64,000 bases of DNA from Nonomuraea jiangxiensis (GTDB lineage: Bacteria; Actinomycetota; Actinomycetes; Streptosporangiales; Streptosporangiaceae). The notes below the pieces were generated by a model. It searched no databases and was not told the DNA's origin. It worked only from the letters and a program-made list of their open reading frames with translations. Where the stretch lies: positions 372,001 to 436,000 of the forward strand of contig NZ_FNDJ01000005.1 in assembly GCF_900099965.1 (NCBI RefSeq). The letters run 5' to 3'. Shown in pieces: positions 54,734 to 63,251 of the stretch; the first letter of the stretch is position 1, and each line of letters begins with the position of its first letter. The translations under genes and the position numbers were made by a program.

Positions 54734-55594
54734 TCAACGGGTCGCTCCGTTCGCGGGGGGCTCGGCCTGCTCCCTGATCCGCCTGAGCCTGGGGTCCAGG
54801 TAGTCCCGCAGGCCGTCGCCCAGCAGGTTGAAGCCGAGCACGGCCAGCGCGATGGCCAGGCCGGGCCAGAGCGCCAGGCGCGGGGTGGAGAAGAGCAGCT
54901 CCTGCGACTCCTGCAGCATCCGCCCCCACGACGGGGTGGGCGGCCGGGTGCCGAAGCCGAGGAACGACAGCGCCGCCTCGGCCAGGATGGCGATGGCGAA
55001 CGACACCGACGCCTGGACGATCAGCATCGAGGAGATGTTCGGCAGCACGTGCCGCACCGCGATGGCCGGGCGCCGCCGCCCTGCGGCCCGGGCGGCGAGG
55101 ATGTAGTCGGTCACCATGACCTGGAGCGTGGCCGCGCGGGTCACCCGGGCGAACGCGGGCACGGTGGCCACCCCGATCGCGATCATCGCGGTGAGCGTGC
55201 CCGCCCCGTAGACCGCGCCGAGCATGACGGCCAGCAGCAGCGCCGGGAAGGCGAACACCAGGTCGTTGACCCGCATGATCAGTTCCGACAGCCAGCCGCG
55301 CGGGGTCATCCCGGCGACCATGCCGAGCGGCACGCCCAGCACGGCGGCGATGCCGACGGCCACGATGCCCACGTAGAGCGTGGTCCGGGCGCCGACCATG
55401 AGCTGGCTGAAGGTGTCGCGGCCGAATTTGTCGGCCCCGAGCAGGTAGCCGCCGCCCGGCTCGCGCAGCTTGCGCGCCGCGTCCACGAGTGTCGGGTCGT
55501 GCGGCGTCCAGAAGAACGACACCACCGCGGCCAGCCCCACCAGCGCCACGAGCACGGCGCCGACCAGCAGCGCGACGTTCACCCGGCCCTTCAT
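54734..55594 (-). CDS. Oligopeptide-type ABC transporter permease (OppC-like)
   Basis: A 286-residue membrane permease with about six hydrophobic segments and the ATPase-coupling EAA loop (AARAAGRRRPAIAVRHVLPN). The N-terminal region has HDPTLVDAARKL and LLGADKFGRDTFSQLMVG, the family hallmark of OppC/DppC. It overlaps the OppB gene by 4 bases (ATGA). Confidence 0.9.
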   Translation of the reverse strand: MKGRVNVALLVGAVLVALVGLAAVVSFFWTPHDPTLVDAARKLREPGGGYLLGADKFGRDTFSQLMVGARTTLYVGIVAVGIAAVLGVPLGMVAGMTPRGWLSELIMRVNDLVFAFPALLLAVMLGAVYGAGTLTAMIAIGVATVPAFARVTRAATLQVMVTDYILAARAAGRRRPAIAVRHVLPNISSMLIVQASVSFAIAILAEAALSFLGFGTRPPTPSWGRMLQESQELLFSTPRLALWPGLAIALAVLGFNLLGDGLRDYLDPRLRRIREQAEPPANGATR

Positions 55595-56529
55595 CGCAGC
55601 CTCGGGTCGAGCAGGTGGTAGGCCACGTCCACCACGAAGTTGATCAGCAGCACGGCCGCCACCAATACCATCACCACCCCCTGGACGAGCAGCAGGTCGC
55701 GCCCTGCCACGCCGTTGAGCAGCAGGTCGCCCAGCCCCGGGATGACGAAGACCCGCTCGACCACGACCGCGCCGATGAGCAGCGTGGCCAGTTGCAGCCC
55801 GAGCACGGTGACGACCGGGATGGAGGCGTTGCGCAGCCCGTGCCGCCACAGCGCGCCGGTGCTACCCCGGCCCTTGGCCCGGGCGGTGCGCAGGTAGTCC
55901 TCGCGCATCACGTCGAGCACGGCGCTGCGCACGTAGCGGGTGAGTACGGCGCCCTGGACGAGCCCGAGCGACAGCCACGGGAGCAGCAGGCCGCGCAGCC
56001 ACTCCGCCGGGTTCTCCGCGATCGGCACGTAGCCGCCGGACGGCAGGGCCTGGGCCTGCACCGCGAACACGAACACCAGCAGGATGCCCGCCAGGAACGC
56101 CGGGACGGCGATGCCGATCTGGCTGGCCGCGCTGATGAGCGCGCCGAGCGGATTGCGGTGGTGCACGGCGGCGAACGTGCCCAGCGGCACCGCGACCAGC
56201 AGCGCCACGATCATGCCGCCGACCACCAGCACGGTCGTCACGGCGAGCCGGTCGCTGATCTGCGGGCCGATCGGCGAGCTGGTGACGTAGGAGGTGCCGA
56301 AGTCGCCGTGGAGCAGCCCGCCGAACCAGTCGAGGAACTGCACGACGGGCGCCCGGTCGGTGCCGAACTGCCGGCGCAGCTCTGCGACCGCCTCGGGCGT
56401 GGCGTTGACGCCCAGGGCGATCTCGGCGGGGTCGCCGGGCAGCAGCCCCATGAACGCGAACACCACGACCGCGGCCACGGCGGTGCTGGCGACCAGCACC
56501 GCCAGCCGTTTCAGCAGGTAGAGCGTCAT
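55591..56529 (-). CDS. Oligopeptide-type ABC transporter permease (OppB-like)
   Basis: A 312-residue permease with six hydrophobic segments. The family start (YLLKRLAVLVASTAVAAVVV, then LLPGDPAEIAL), the EAA loop (YLRTARAKGRGSTGALWRHG) and the ending (NFVVDVAYHLLDPRLR) identify OppB/DppB. It forms the membrane channel with the OppC-like subunit. It starts 7 bases after the binding-protein stop. Confidence 0.9.
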   Translation of the reverse strand: MTLYLLKRLAVLVASTAVAAVVVFAFMGLLPGDPAEIALGVNATPEAVAELRRQFGTDRAPVVQFLDWFGGLLHGDFGTSYVTSSPIGPQISDRLAVTTVLVVGGMIVALLVAVPLGTFAAVHHRNPLGALISAASQIGIAVPAFLAGILLVFVFAVQAQALPSGGYVPIAENPAEWLRGLLLPWLSLGLVQGAVLTRYVRSAVLDVMREDYLRTARAKGRGSTGALWRHGLRNASIPVVTVLGLQLATLLIGAVVVERVFVIPGLGDLLLNGVAGRDLLLVQGVVMVLVAAVLLINFVVDVAYHLLDPRLR

Positions 56530-56536
56530 GTGGGGG

Positions 56537-58030
56537 TCACTGCTTGGCGAGCGCGGTGAAGTCGAAGGACTCCGCGATGGCGTTCTTCGGCAGCCCGGTG
56601 ACGCCCTTCTTCGCCACGATCAGGTTGGGGAACAGGAACAGCCAGTCGGCCGCGGCGTCCTCGGACAGCAGCTTGGCGGCCTGCTTGAGGTCGTCGGTCT
56701 GCTCCTGCTCGGTGCCCTCGTCGGCGGCGGCGAGCAGCTTGCCGAACTCGGGGTTGTCGTAATGGAAGTAGTACGACTTGTCAGCAAAAATCCCCATGTC
56801 GCGGGGTTCGACGTGGTTGATAATGGACAGGTCGTAGTCGCCCTTCGTGAACACCTGGTCCAGCCAGCGGGCCGGGAACTCCAGGGGCTCGATCTCGGCA
56901 TTGATGCCCACCTGCGCGAGCTGCGACTTGACGACCTGCGCGCTGGCGACCGCGTACGGCAGGTTGGGGATGCGCATCTTGACGTCGTACGTCTTGCCGC
57001 CGAGCAGTTCCTTGGCCTTGGCCGGGTCGTAGGGGTAGTCGCCGGTGCGGTCCTCGTACCAGGGGTCGGTGGGCGGCACCATCGAGCCGATCGGCTGGCC
57101 GCGCCCGGCCCAGGCGGTCTCCAGCAGCGCCTTGTGGTCGATGGCGTGCCTGACGGCCTGGCGGACCTTCTTGTCGTTGAACGGCGGGCGGCCGTTGTTC
57201 ATCGACAGCACGACCTCGCCGTTGGTGGTGCCCTCGATCGTCTGGAAGCGGTTGGGGTCGGCGAACTGCTGCAGCGACTCGGGCGCCTGCACCGCGGAGA
57301 TGACGTCGATGCCGCCGGTCAGCAGCGCGTTGCTCATCGCCGTGGCGTCCTTGAAGTATTTCAGGGTGACGGTCGGCACCTTCGGCTTCGTCCCCCAGTA
57401 GGAGGGGTTGGGCTGAAGCTGGATGGAGTCGCCGCGCCGCCAGGAGCCCAGCACGTAAGGGCCGGTGCCGACGGGCTTGTTGGCCAGGTCGGCCACCCCG
57501 GTGCGGCTGAACATCGCGCCGAGCCTGGTCGCCATCGAGTAGAGGAAGCCGTTGCTCGGCCGCTTGAGGGTGACGACGGCGGTGTGGTCGTCGGTCTTCT
57601 CCACCTTGTCGACCACGTCGAGCTGCGACTTGATCTTGAGCTTCCAGTCCGTCTTCACCCGGTCGAGCGAGAAGACCACGTCGTCGGCCGTGAACGGCGC
57701 GCCGCTGCTGAACTTCACGTCCTTGCGCAGGGTGAAGGTGTAGGTTTTGCGGTCGGCCGAGACGTCCCACTTCTCCGCGAGCAGCGGCACGATCTTGCCG
57801 TCCTGGTCGAGCTTGACCATGCCTTCGTAGACGTTGACGAGTAACGCCTGGGGAATGGCCGCGCCCTCGGTCGAGGTGAAGTCGAGGTTGGCGGGCTCGG
57901 CCACGAACCCGACGGACAACGACTGGGCTTGGGGGGTGCCTGTTCCGCCGCCACCGCCGGCACCGCCGCCGCAGGCGGCCAGGGCCAGCAGGAGACCGCC
58001 GGCGGCGATCCAGGTGCCGATTCGCCTCAT
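56537..58030 (-). CDS. Extracellular solute-binding lipoprotein, family 5
   Basis: A 497-residue lipoprotein. The signal peptide ends in a lipobox (LLLALAACGGG, lipid-modified Cys at residue 20). The mature protein is a family 5 solute-binding protein: ANLDFTSTEG, YTFTLRKDVKFSSGAPFTAD, GTGPYVL, and VRQAVRHAIDHKALL. It captures peptides, amides or oligosaccharides outside the cell and delivers them to the permease. AGGAGG lies at standard spacing before the ATG. It is the first gene of the operon, just after a FadR-type operator and divergent from the GntR regulator. Confidence 0.92.
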   Translation of the reverse strand: MRRIGTWIAAGGLLLALAACGGGAGGGGGTGTPQAQSLSVGFVAEPANLDFTSTEGAAIPQALLVNVYEGMVKLDQDGKIVPLLAEKWDVSADRKTYTFTLRKDVKFSSGAPFTADDVVFSLDRVKTDWKLKIKSQLDVVDKVEKTDDHTAVVTLKRPSNGFLYSMATRLGAMFSRTGVADLANKPVGTGPYVLGSWRRGDSIQLQPNPSYWGTKPKVPTVTLKYFKDATAMSNALLTGGIDVISAVQAPESLQQFADPNRFQTIEGTTNGEVVLSMNNGRPPFNDKKVRQAVRHAIDHKALLETAWAGRGQPIGSMVPPTDPWYEDRTGDYPYDPAKAKELLGGKTYDVKMRIPNLPYAVASAQVVKSQLAQVGINAEIEPLEFPARWLDQVFTKGDYDLSIINHVEPRDMGIFADKSYYFHYDNPEFGKLLAAADEGTEQEQTDDLKQAAKLLSEDAAADWLFLFPNLIVAKKGVTGLPKNAIAESFDFTALAKQ

Positions 58031-58054
58031 CTTTTACAGCCTCCTGGCTAGTGC

Positions 58055-58069
58055 ACTGGTCGGACCAGT
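58055..58069. promoter_or_regulatory. FadR-type GntR operator between regulator and ABC operon
   Basis: ACTGGTC-G-GACCAGT, a perfect 15-bp palindrome, lies 24 bases from the binding-protein start and 49 bases from the GntR start. On the minus strand a TAGCCT hexamer directly precedes it and may be the operon -10, so bound protein would block transcription. A second copy lies before the SDR gene at 45439. Confidence 0.75.
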
Positions 58070-58118
58070 AGGCTACGCACATTGCCAGTCGGCGGCGGCT
58101 CAGGTCAAGGGGGATTGC

Positions 58119-58871
58119 ATGGGTGGTCCGCGCTTCGAGCCGGTGCGTGCCGTGCGCGCGTACGAGCGGGTCGTCGAGCAGGTCGAGGAGGCCATCGAGA
58201 GCGGCTCCCTGACCCCGGGCCAGCGGCTGCCCAGCGAGCGCGAGCTGATGGTGCAGTTCTCCGTCAGCCGCTCCACCGTCCGCGAGGCGCTGCGCGTGCT
58301 GCAGGCGCGCGGTCTGGTCCGCTCGCGGCCCGGCGACCCGAACGGGGCGGAGGTGCTGCCCTTCACACCCGCCGCGTTACACAAGTCGATGACCACCCTC
58401 GCCAGGGTGGAGGAGCTGTCGCTGGCCGAGCTGCTGCAGTTCAGGATGGTGCTGGACTCCTCGGCCATCCTGCTGGCCACCCGGCAGCGCAGCGAGGAGC
58501 AGCTCGCCGAGATGGACGCGGCCGTGGCCCGCATGCGGGAGGCGGTGGAGGCCGGCCATGACACGTTCGGGGCGGCCGACGTGGCCTTCCACGACGCCGT
58601 GGCCAGGGCGAGCGGCAACAAGCTGATCCAGATCTGCACCGACGTGGTCCGCTCGATCGTGCTCGGCCTGATCTCGGAGAAGATCGCCACCGCTCCCGAC
58701 CGGGCGGCGCTGATGCGGCAGAGCATCAGCCACCACGAGGAGGTGATCGCCGCCGTGCGCGCAGGGGACGGCCGGCTGGCGGCCCGCCTGTCGCGAAAGG
58801 CGATGTACGACTACTACGCCGGCTACGTTCCGGCCGACGAGCGTTCCGCACTGCGGGCGCTGCTGGAGTGA
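58119..58871 (+). CDS. GntR-family regulator, FadR subfamily
   Basis: A 250-residue repressor. The winged helix-turn-helix (about residues 8-75) has the family block SGSLTPGQRLPSERELMVQF and SRSTVREALRVLQARGLV. The FCD ligand domain (about 95-225) has the metal/ligand residues Asp in FRMVLDSSA and His in ADVAFHDAVARASGN, plus SHHEEVIAAVRAGD. Such proteins leave DNA when an organic-acid or similar ligand binds. AAGGGGGAT precedes the ATG at 58119. A FadR-type palindrome upstream and another in front of the distant SDR gene are its likely sites. Confidence 0.9.
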   Translation: MGGPRFEPVRAVRAYERVVEQVEEAIESGSLTPGQRLPSERELMVQFSVSRSTVREALRVLQARGLVRSRPGDPNGAEVLPFTPAALHKSMTTLARVEELSLAELLQFRMVLDSSAILLATRQRSEEQLAEMDAAVARMREAVEAGHDTFGAADVAFHDAVARASGNKLIQICTDVVRSIVLGLISEKIATAPDRAALMRQSISHHEEVIAAVRAGDGRLAARLSRKAMYDYYAGYVPADERSALRALLE

Positions 58872-58901
58872 CCTGGCCCACAGAGTGTTATCTTGGCGCC
58901 C

Positions 58902-59858
58902 GTGGATGGGGACGGGGTGCTGGAGACCTTCCTGCGCGCGCCGCGCCGCTACACCAGCCACCAGGTCGCCCAGATGGCGGGGGTGCCGGTCTATCGCGCG
59001 CGGCGGTTCTGGCGTGCTCTGGGATTCGCCAACGTGGCCGACGACGCGGTCGAGTTCACCGACTCCGACGTCGAGGCGCTCAAGACGCTGCTCGGCATGG
59101 TCACCTCGGGCGTCTACGACGAGGAGCACGTGCTGCTGCTGGCCCGCTCGCTCGGCCGGGCCACCACCCAGCTCGCCGAGTCGCAGGCCGAGCTGGGCGT
59201 GGAGGCGCTCGACCAGGCGGGCGTGCCGCTCGCGGAGCGGCCCAGGGCCTGGCGCCGGCGGGCCGAGCGGGTGGTGCCCGACCTGGCGCGGCTGCTGGTC
59301 TACGCCTGGCAGCGCCAGCTCGCCGTGGCCGCCGGGCGCATCGCCGACCAGGACATGAGCGCCGTACGCCTGTCGGTCGGGTTCGCCGACCTGGTCGCGT
59401 TCACCCGGCTGAGCAGGCAGATCACGGCCGTCGAGCTGGCCCGGCTGATCGACGCCTTCGAGGGCCGCTCGGCCGACATCGTGATGTCCACCGGCGGCCG
59501 GGTGATCAAGACGCTGGGTGACTCGGTGCTGTTCGTGGCCGACCAGTCGCACGTGGCGGCGGAGATCGGGCTGCGGCTGGTGGAGACGCACAAACGCGGC
59601 CGGGACATGCCCGAGCTGCGGGTGGGGCTGGCCTCCGGGCCGGTGATCTGGCGCATGGGCGACGTGTTCGGCACGACGGTCAACCTGGCCAGCCGGCTCA
59701 CGGCGCTGTCGCTGCCCGGCACGGTGCTGGCCGATCCCGAGCTGGCCGAGGAGCTGGAGGGCGATCGGGCCTTCCGGCTGCGCGCGGTCGACCGGCTGTC
59801 GGTGCGGGGCCTGGGCGAGCTGGCGCCGTTCACGGTCACACGCGCGGGCTCGCACTGA
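58902..59858 (+). CDS. Class III adenylate cyclase with N-terminal regulatory domain
   Basis: A 318-residue cyclase making cAMP from ATP. The N-terminal 100 residues are a MerR-like regulatory domain (RYTSHQVAQMAGVPVYRARR). The catalytic domain (about 150-310) has the first metal Asp in VGFADLVAFTRLSR, the adenine-specifying Lys and second metal Asp in RVIKTLGDSVLF, and the transition-state Asn and Arg in DVFGTTVNLASRL. All key residues are present, so it should be an active homodimer. No membrane segments are seen. The GTG at 58902 is preferred; TTG 58893 is possible. It is transcribed after the GntR gene with a 30-base gap. Confidence 0.85.
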   Translation: MDGDGVLETFLRAPRRYTSHQVAQMAGVPVYRARRFWRALGFANVADDAVEFTDSDVEALKTLLGMVTSGVYDEEHVLLLARSLGRATTQLAESQAELGVEALDQAGVPLAERPRAWRRRAERVVPDLARLLVYAWQRQLAVAAGRIADQDMSAVRLSVGFADLVAFTRLSRQITAVELARLIDAFEGRSADIVMSTGGRVIKTLGDSVLFVADQSHVAAEIGLRLVETHKRGRDMPELRVGLASGPVIWRMGDVFGTTVNLASRLTALSLPGTVLADPELAEELEGDRAFRLRAVDRLSVRGLGELAPFTVTRAGSH

Positions 59859-59946
59859 CGCCGCGCCCGTATGCGGGGTGAGTTTCGCGGGCCTTCCCGG
59901 TTAGGATCACCCGAACATCGTTCTGCCATGATCGGAAGGTGTCGGG

Positions 59947-61464
59947 TTGACTCGTCAGCATGCCATCGGTGACCTGCTGCGGCGCTCGGCCGCGCGCCAC
60001 CCCGCCAAGACCGCCGTCGTCTACGGCAACCTCCGCCAGAGCTACGCCGATCTGGACCTGACGGTCAACCGCACGGCCAACGCGCTGGCGGCCCGGGGGG
60101 TGGGCAAGGGCGACAGGTTCGCGGTGTTCAGCCACAACAACCACGCTTTCGTGGTGACGTACCTGGCGCTGGCGCGGCTGGGGGCGATCTCCGTGCCGAT
60201 CAACTTCATGCTGGGGGCCGAGGAGGTCGCGTACGTGCTGGAGCACTCCGGCGCGACCGGCCTGCTGGCGGAGGAGGCGCTGCTGCCGGTCGCCGCGGCG
60301 GCGGCCGGACCCGCGGTGACGGTGCGCGGCGTGATCGGCGCCGCCGACGGGTGGGAGCCGTTCGCCGCGTGGGCGGCCTTCGACGACGCCTCCGAGCCCA
60401 GTGTGGAGATCGCCGACGACGACCCGATCCAGGTCATGTACACCAGCGGCACCGAGTCCCGCCCCAAGGGCGCCACACTGTCGAGCCGCAGCCTGATCTC
60501 CCAGTACGTCACGTGCCTGGTCGACGGCGAGATGCGGCACGAGGACGTCGAGGTGCACGCCCTGCCGCTCTATCACTGCGCGCAACTGCACTGCTTCCTG
60601 ACGCCCGGCCTCTACGTGGGCGCCACCAACATCATCCTGCCCGGCGCCGACCCGGGGACGATCCTGGCCACGATCGAGGGCGAGAGCGCCACGAAGCTGT
60701 TCTGCCCGCCCACCGTCTGGATCGGGCTGCTACGCCACCCGTCCTTCGACCGCCGGGACCTGTCGTCGCTGCGCAAGGGCTACTACGGCGCCTCGATCAT
60801 GCCGGTGGAGGTGCTGAAGGAGATCGCCGCGCGGCTGCCGGACGTGCGCCTGTTCAACTTCTACGGCCAGACCGAGATGGCGCCCGTGGCCACGGTCCTC
60901 GGCCCGGACGAGCAGCTCACCCGGCTGGGCTCGGCCGGGCGGCCCGCGCTCAACGTCGAGACCCGGATCGTCGACGACGCGGACCGGCCGGTGCCGCCCG
61001 GCGTGGTCGGCGAGATCGTGCACCGCAGCCCGCACGCCATGCTCGGCTACTGGAACGACCCGGCCACCACCGAGGAGGTCTTCCGAGGCGGCTGGTTCCA
61101 CAGCGGTGACCTGGGCGTCATGGACGCCGACGGCTACCTGTCGGTCGTGGACAGGAAGAAGGACATGATCAAGTCGGGCGGCGAGAACGTGGCCGGCCGC
61201 GAGGTGGAGGAGGTCATCTACCGGCATCCGGCGGTCGCGGAGGCGGCGGTGTTCGGGGTGCCGGACCCCAAGTGGGTCGAGGCGGTGACGGCCGCGGTGG
61301 TGCTGCGGGACGGGGGCGAGGTGACCGCGGAGGAGCTGATCGCGTTCCTGCGGGAGCAGCTGGCCGCGTTCAAGACGCCCAAGCGGGTGGTGTTCGTGGA
61401 TTCCCTGCCGAAGAACGCCTCCGGCAAGGTGCTCAAACGCGAGCTGCGCCACAGGTTCGGCTGA
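59947..61464 (+). CDS. Acyl-CoA synthetase (AMP-dependent ligase)
   Basis: A 505-residue ANL-superfamily enzyme that activates a carboxylic acid to acyl-AMP and then acyl-CoA. The P-loop is VMYTSGTESRPKGA, A5 is NFYGQTEMAP, A7 is WFHSGDLGVMD, A8 is VDRKKDMIKSGGENVAGREV, and the catalytic Lys is in PKNASGKVLKREL. The preference, probably a fatty or aromatic acid, cannot be read from sequence. The start is TTG 59947 with GGAAGGTG upstream. It stands alone after the cyclase gene and converges on the sigma factor gene with 24 bases between stops. Confidence 0.87.
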   Translation: MTRQHAIGDLLRRSAARHPAKTAVVYGNLRQSYADLDLTVNRTANALAARGVGKGDRFAVFSHNNHAFVVTYLALARLGAISVPINFMLGAEEVAYVLEHSGATGLLAEEALLPVAAAAAGPAVTVRGVIGAADGWEPFAAWAAFDDASEPSVEIADDDPIQVMYTSGTESRPKGATLSSRSLISQYVTCLVDGEMRHEDVEVHALPLYHCAQLHCFLTPGLYVGATNIILPGADPGTILATIEGESATKLFCPPTVWIGLLRHPSFDRRDLSSLRKGYYGASIMPVEVLKEIAARLPDVRLFNFYGQTEMAPVATVLGPDEQLTRLGSAGRPALNVETRIVDDADRPVPPGVVGEIVHRSPHAMLGYWNDPATTEEVFRGGWFHSGDLGVMDADGYLSVVDRKKDMIKSGGENVAGREVEEVIYRHPAVAEAAVFGVPDPKWVEAVTAAVVLRDGGEVTAEELIAFLREQLAAFKTPKRVVFVDSLPKNASGKVLKRELRHRFG

Positions 61465-61488
61465 AGCGGCGGTCACCGGGCCGGCCCC

Positions 61489-62772
61489 TCAGGCTTCGCC
61501 GGGGCTTTCGAGGGCCGCCAGGCGGCGGCGCAGGTGGGCGCGTTCGGGCTCGGTGCCCGCCAGGGCGAGCGCCTGCCGGTAGGCCGCGGCGGCCTCGGCC
61601 CGCCGGCCGAGCCGTTCCAGCAGGTCGGCGCGGGCCGTCGCGTACGGGGTGTAGGCCCGCAGCCGCGGCTCGGCCGCCAGCGCGTCGAGGAGGGCCAGGC
61701 CCGCCGCGGGGCCGTCGCGCAGCGCCACCGCCGCCGCCCGGTTCACTTCGACGATCGGGGAGGGCGTGAGCGCGAGCAGCACGTCGTAGAGCGCCACGAT
61801 CTGCGGCCAGTCGGTCGTGGCGACGTCGGCGGCCTCGTCGTGCAGCGCGGCGATCGCGGCCTGCACGCCGTAGGGGCCGGGAGGGCCGCCGGTCAGCGCG
61901 GCGGGCACCAGGGCGAGCCCCTCCTCGATCATCGCGCGGTCCCAGCGGCCCCGGTCCTGCTCGTCCAGCAGGACGAGCTCGCCGCCGGTCCCGGTGCGGG
62001 CCGCGCGCCGGGCGTGGATCAGCAGCATCAGCGCGAGCAGGCCCGCTACCTCGCGCTCGGCGGGCAGCAGGCGGCGCAGGATCCGCGCCAGCCGGATGGC
62101 CTCCTCCGCGAGGTCGAGCCGCTGCAGGTCCGGGCCCGCGCTGGCCGCGTACCCCTCGGTGAAGATCGAGTAGACGACCTGGAGCACGCCCGGCAGGCGT
62201 TCCGGCAGCTCGTCGGGGCCGGGCACGCGGAACGGGATGCGGGCCTGGCTGATCTTCTTCTTGGCCCGTACGATCCGCTTGGCGACGGTCGCCGGCGGCA
62301 CCAGGAAGGCCCGCGCGACCTCGGGCGTGGTGAGCCCGCCGAGGCAGCGCAGCATCAGCGCCCCGCGGTCCTCGGCGGACAGGGCCGGGTGGGAACAGGT
62401 GAAGAACAACCGCAGCCGCTCGTCGGGCAGGCCGTCGCCGGCCTCGGCGGGCGGGACGGGTTCCGCCCGGTCGGCCTCCACCTGCAGGATGGCCAGCCGG
62501 GCGGCGTACGCCTTGTCCCGCCGCAGCCGGTCGACGGCCCGGCGGCGTGCCGTCGTCATCAGCCACCCGCCGGGGTTGGGCGGCACGCCGTCGACCGGCC
62601 AGCGCACCAGCGCCGCCTCGACGGCCTCCGAGGCCACCTCCTCGGCCAGGTCGAGATCGCCGAAGCGGCGGACGAGGGCCGCGAGCAGCCGGCCGTGTTC
62701 CTCCCGGAAGATCGCCTCCACCGACGCCCGCGCACCTGTCTCGGCGGGCCGGTCCGCACGCGGATCCCTCAT
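61489..62772 (-). CDS. ECF sigma factor of the ECF42 type with C-terminal repeat domain
   Basis: A 427-residue RNA polymerase sigma factor. The sigma-2 region covers about residues 18-85 (FREEHGRLLAALVRRFGDLD, then GWLMTTARRRAVDRLRRDK). Sigma-4 covers about 130-185 (LMLRCLGGLTTPEVARAFLV, TVAKRIVRAKKKI). The long C-terminal helical domain (about 190-427) with TPR-like repeats (ALLDALAAEPRLRAYTPYATAR) replaces a separate anti-sigma factor in this group. ECF42 factors are typically encoded beside a YciI/DGPF protein, as here. The targets usually include that partner gene. Confidence 0.88.
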   Translation of the reverse strand: MRDPRADRPAETGARASVEAIFREEHGRLLAALVRRFGDLDLAEEVASEAVEAALVRWPVDGVPPNPGGWLMTTARRRAVDRLRRDKAYAARLAILQVEADRAEPVPPAEAGDGLPDERLRLFFTCSHPALSAEDRGALMLRCLGGLTTPEVARAFLVPPATVAKRIVRAKKKISQARIPFRVPGPDELPERLPGVLQVVYSIFTEGYAASAGPDLQRLDLAEEAIRLARILRRLLPAEREVAGLLALMLLIHARRAARTGTGGELVLLDEQDRGRWDRAMIEEGLALVPAALTGGPPGPYGVQAAIAALHDEAADVATTDWPQIVALYDVLLALTPSPIVEVNRAAAVALRDGPAAGLALLDALAAEPRLRAYTPYATARADLLERLGRRAEAAAAYRQALALAGTEPERAHLRRRLAALESPGEA

Positions 62773-62784
62773 GTGTCGCCCGGC

Positions 62785-63132
62785 CTAGAACTCGGCGACC
62801 GGGCGGACCACGATCGAACCGCCGGCGTGCGCGCCCGGGCAGCGGGCCGCCCAGTCGAGCGCGACGTCGAGGTCGGGGACGTCGATGACGTAGTAACCGC
62901 CGAGGATCTCCCGGGTCTCGGCGAACGGCCCGTCCGTCACGGTCCGCTCACCGCCCGGCCCGACCCGCACGGTCGTGGCCGTGGTCAGGTCCGCCAGCGA
63001 GTGCCCGGCGACGAAGATCCCCGCCTCCTGGACGGCCTTGTCGTAGGCCATCCAGTCCTCCACCTCGCACCCGTCGGACGTCGGGGCGTCGCTCTGCGTG
63101 GCGGCCGTGTGGATGAGCAGCATGTACTTCAT
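62785..63132 (-). CDS. YciI/DGPF domain protein, ECF42 partner
   Basis: A 115-residue protein of the YciI-like family, with the start MKYMLLIHT and the DGPF motif in TVTDGPFAETREILGGYYVI. These small alpha/beta-barrel proteins are genetically tied to ECF42 sigma factors and are their usual targets, but their biochemical role is not settled. AAAGGA lies 8 bases before the ATG. It is followed after 12 bases by the sigma factor gene, so both are probably on one transcript. I do not see a clear ECF42-type promoter upstream. Confidence 0.88.
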   Translation of the reverse strand: MKYMLLIHTAATQSDAPTSDGCEVEDWMAYDKAVQEAGIFVAGHSLADLTTATTVRVGPGGERTVTDGPFAETREILGGYYVIDVPDLDVALDWAARCPGAHAGGSIVVRPVAEF

Positions 63133-63251
63133 GGTCAGGGTCCTTTCCGCGTGACTGTGACCGTGCGGCCGGACGCGACCGGGTCACCTTACGGGATGAC
63201 CACGAACGGGACGCGCCCCGATGGACATCGCCCGGGCACGAACTTTCCGCT

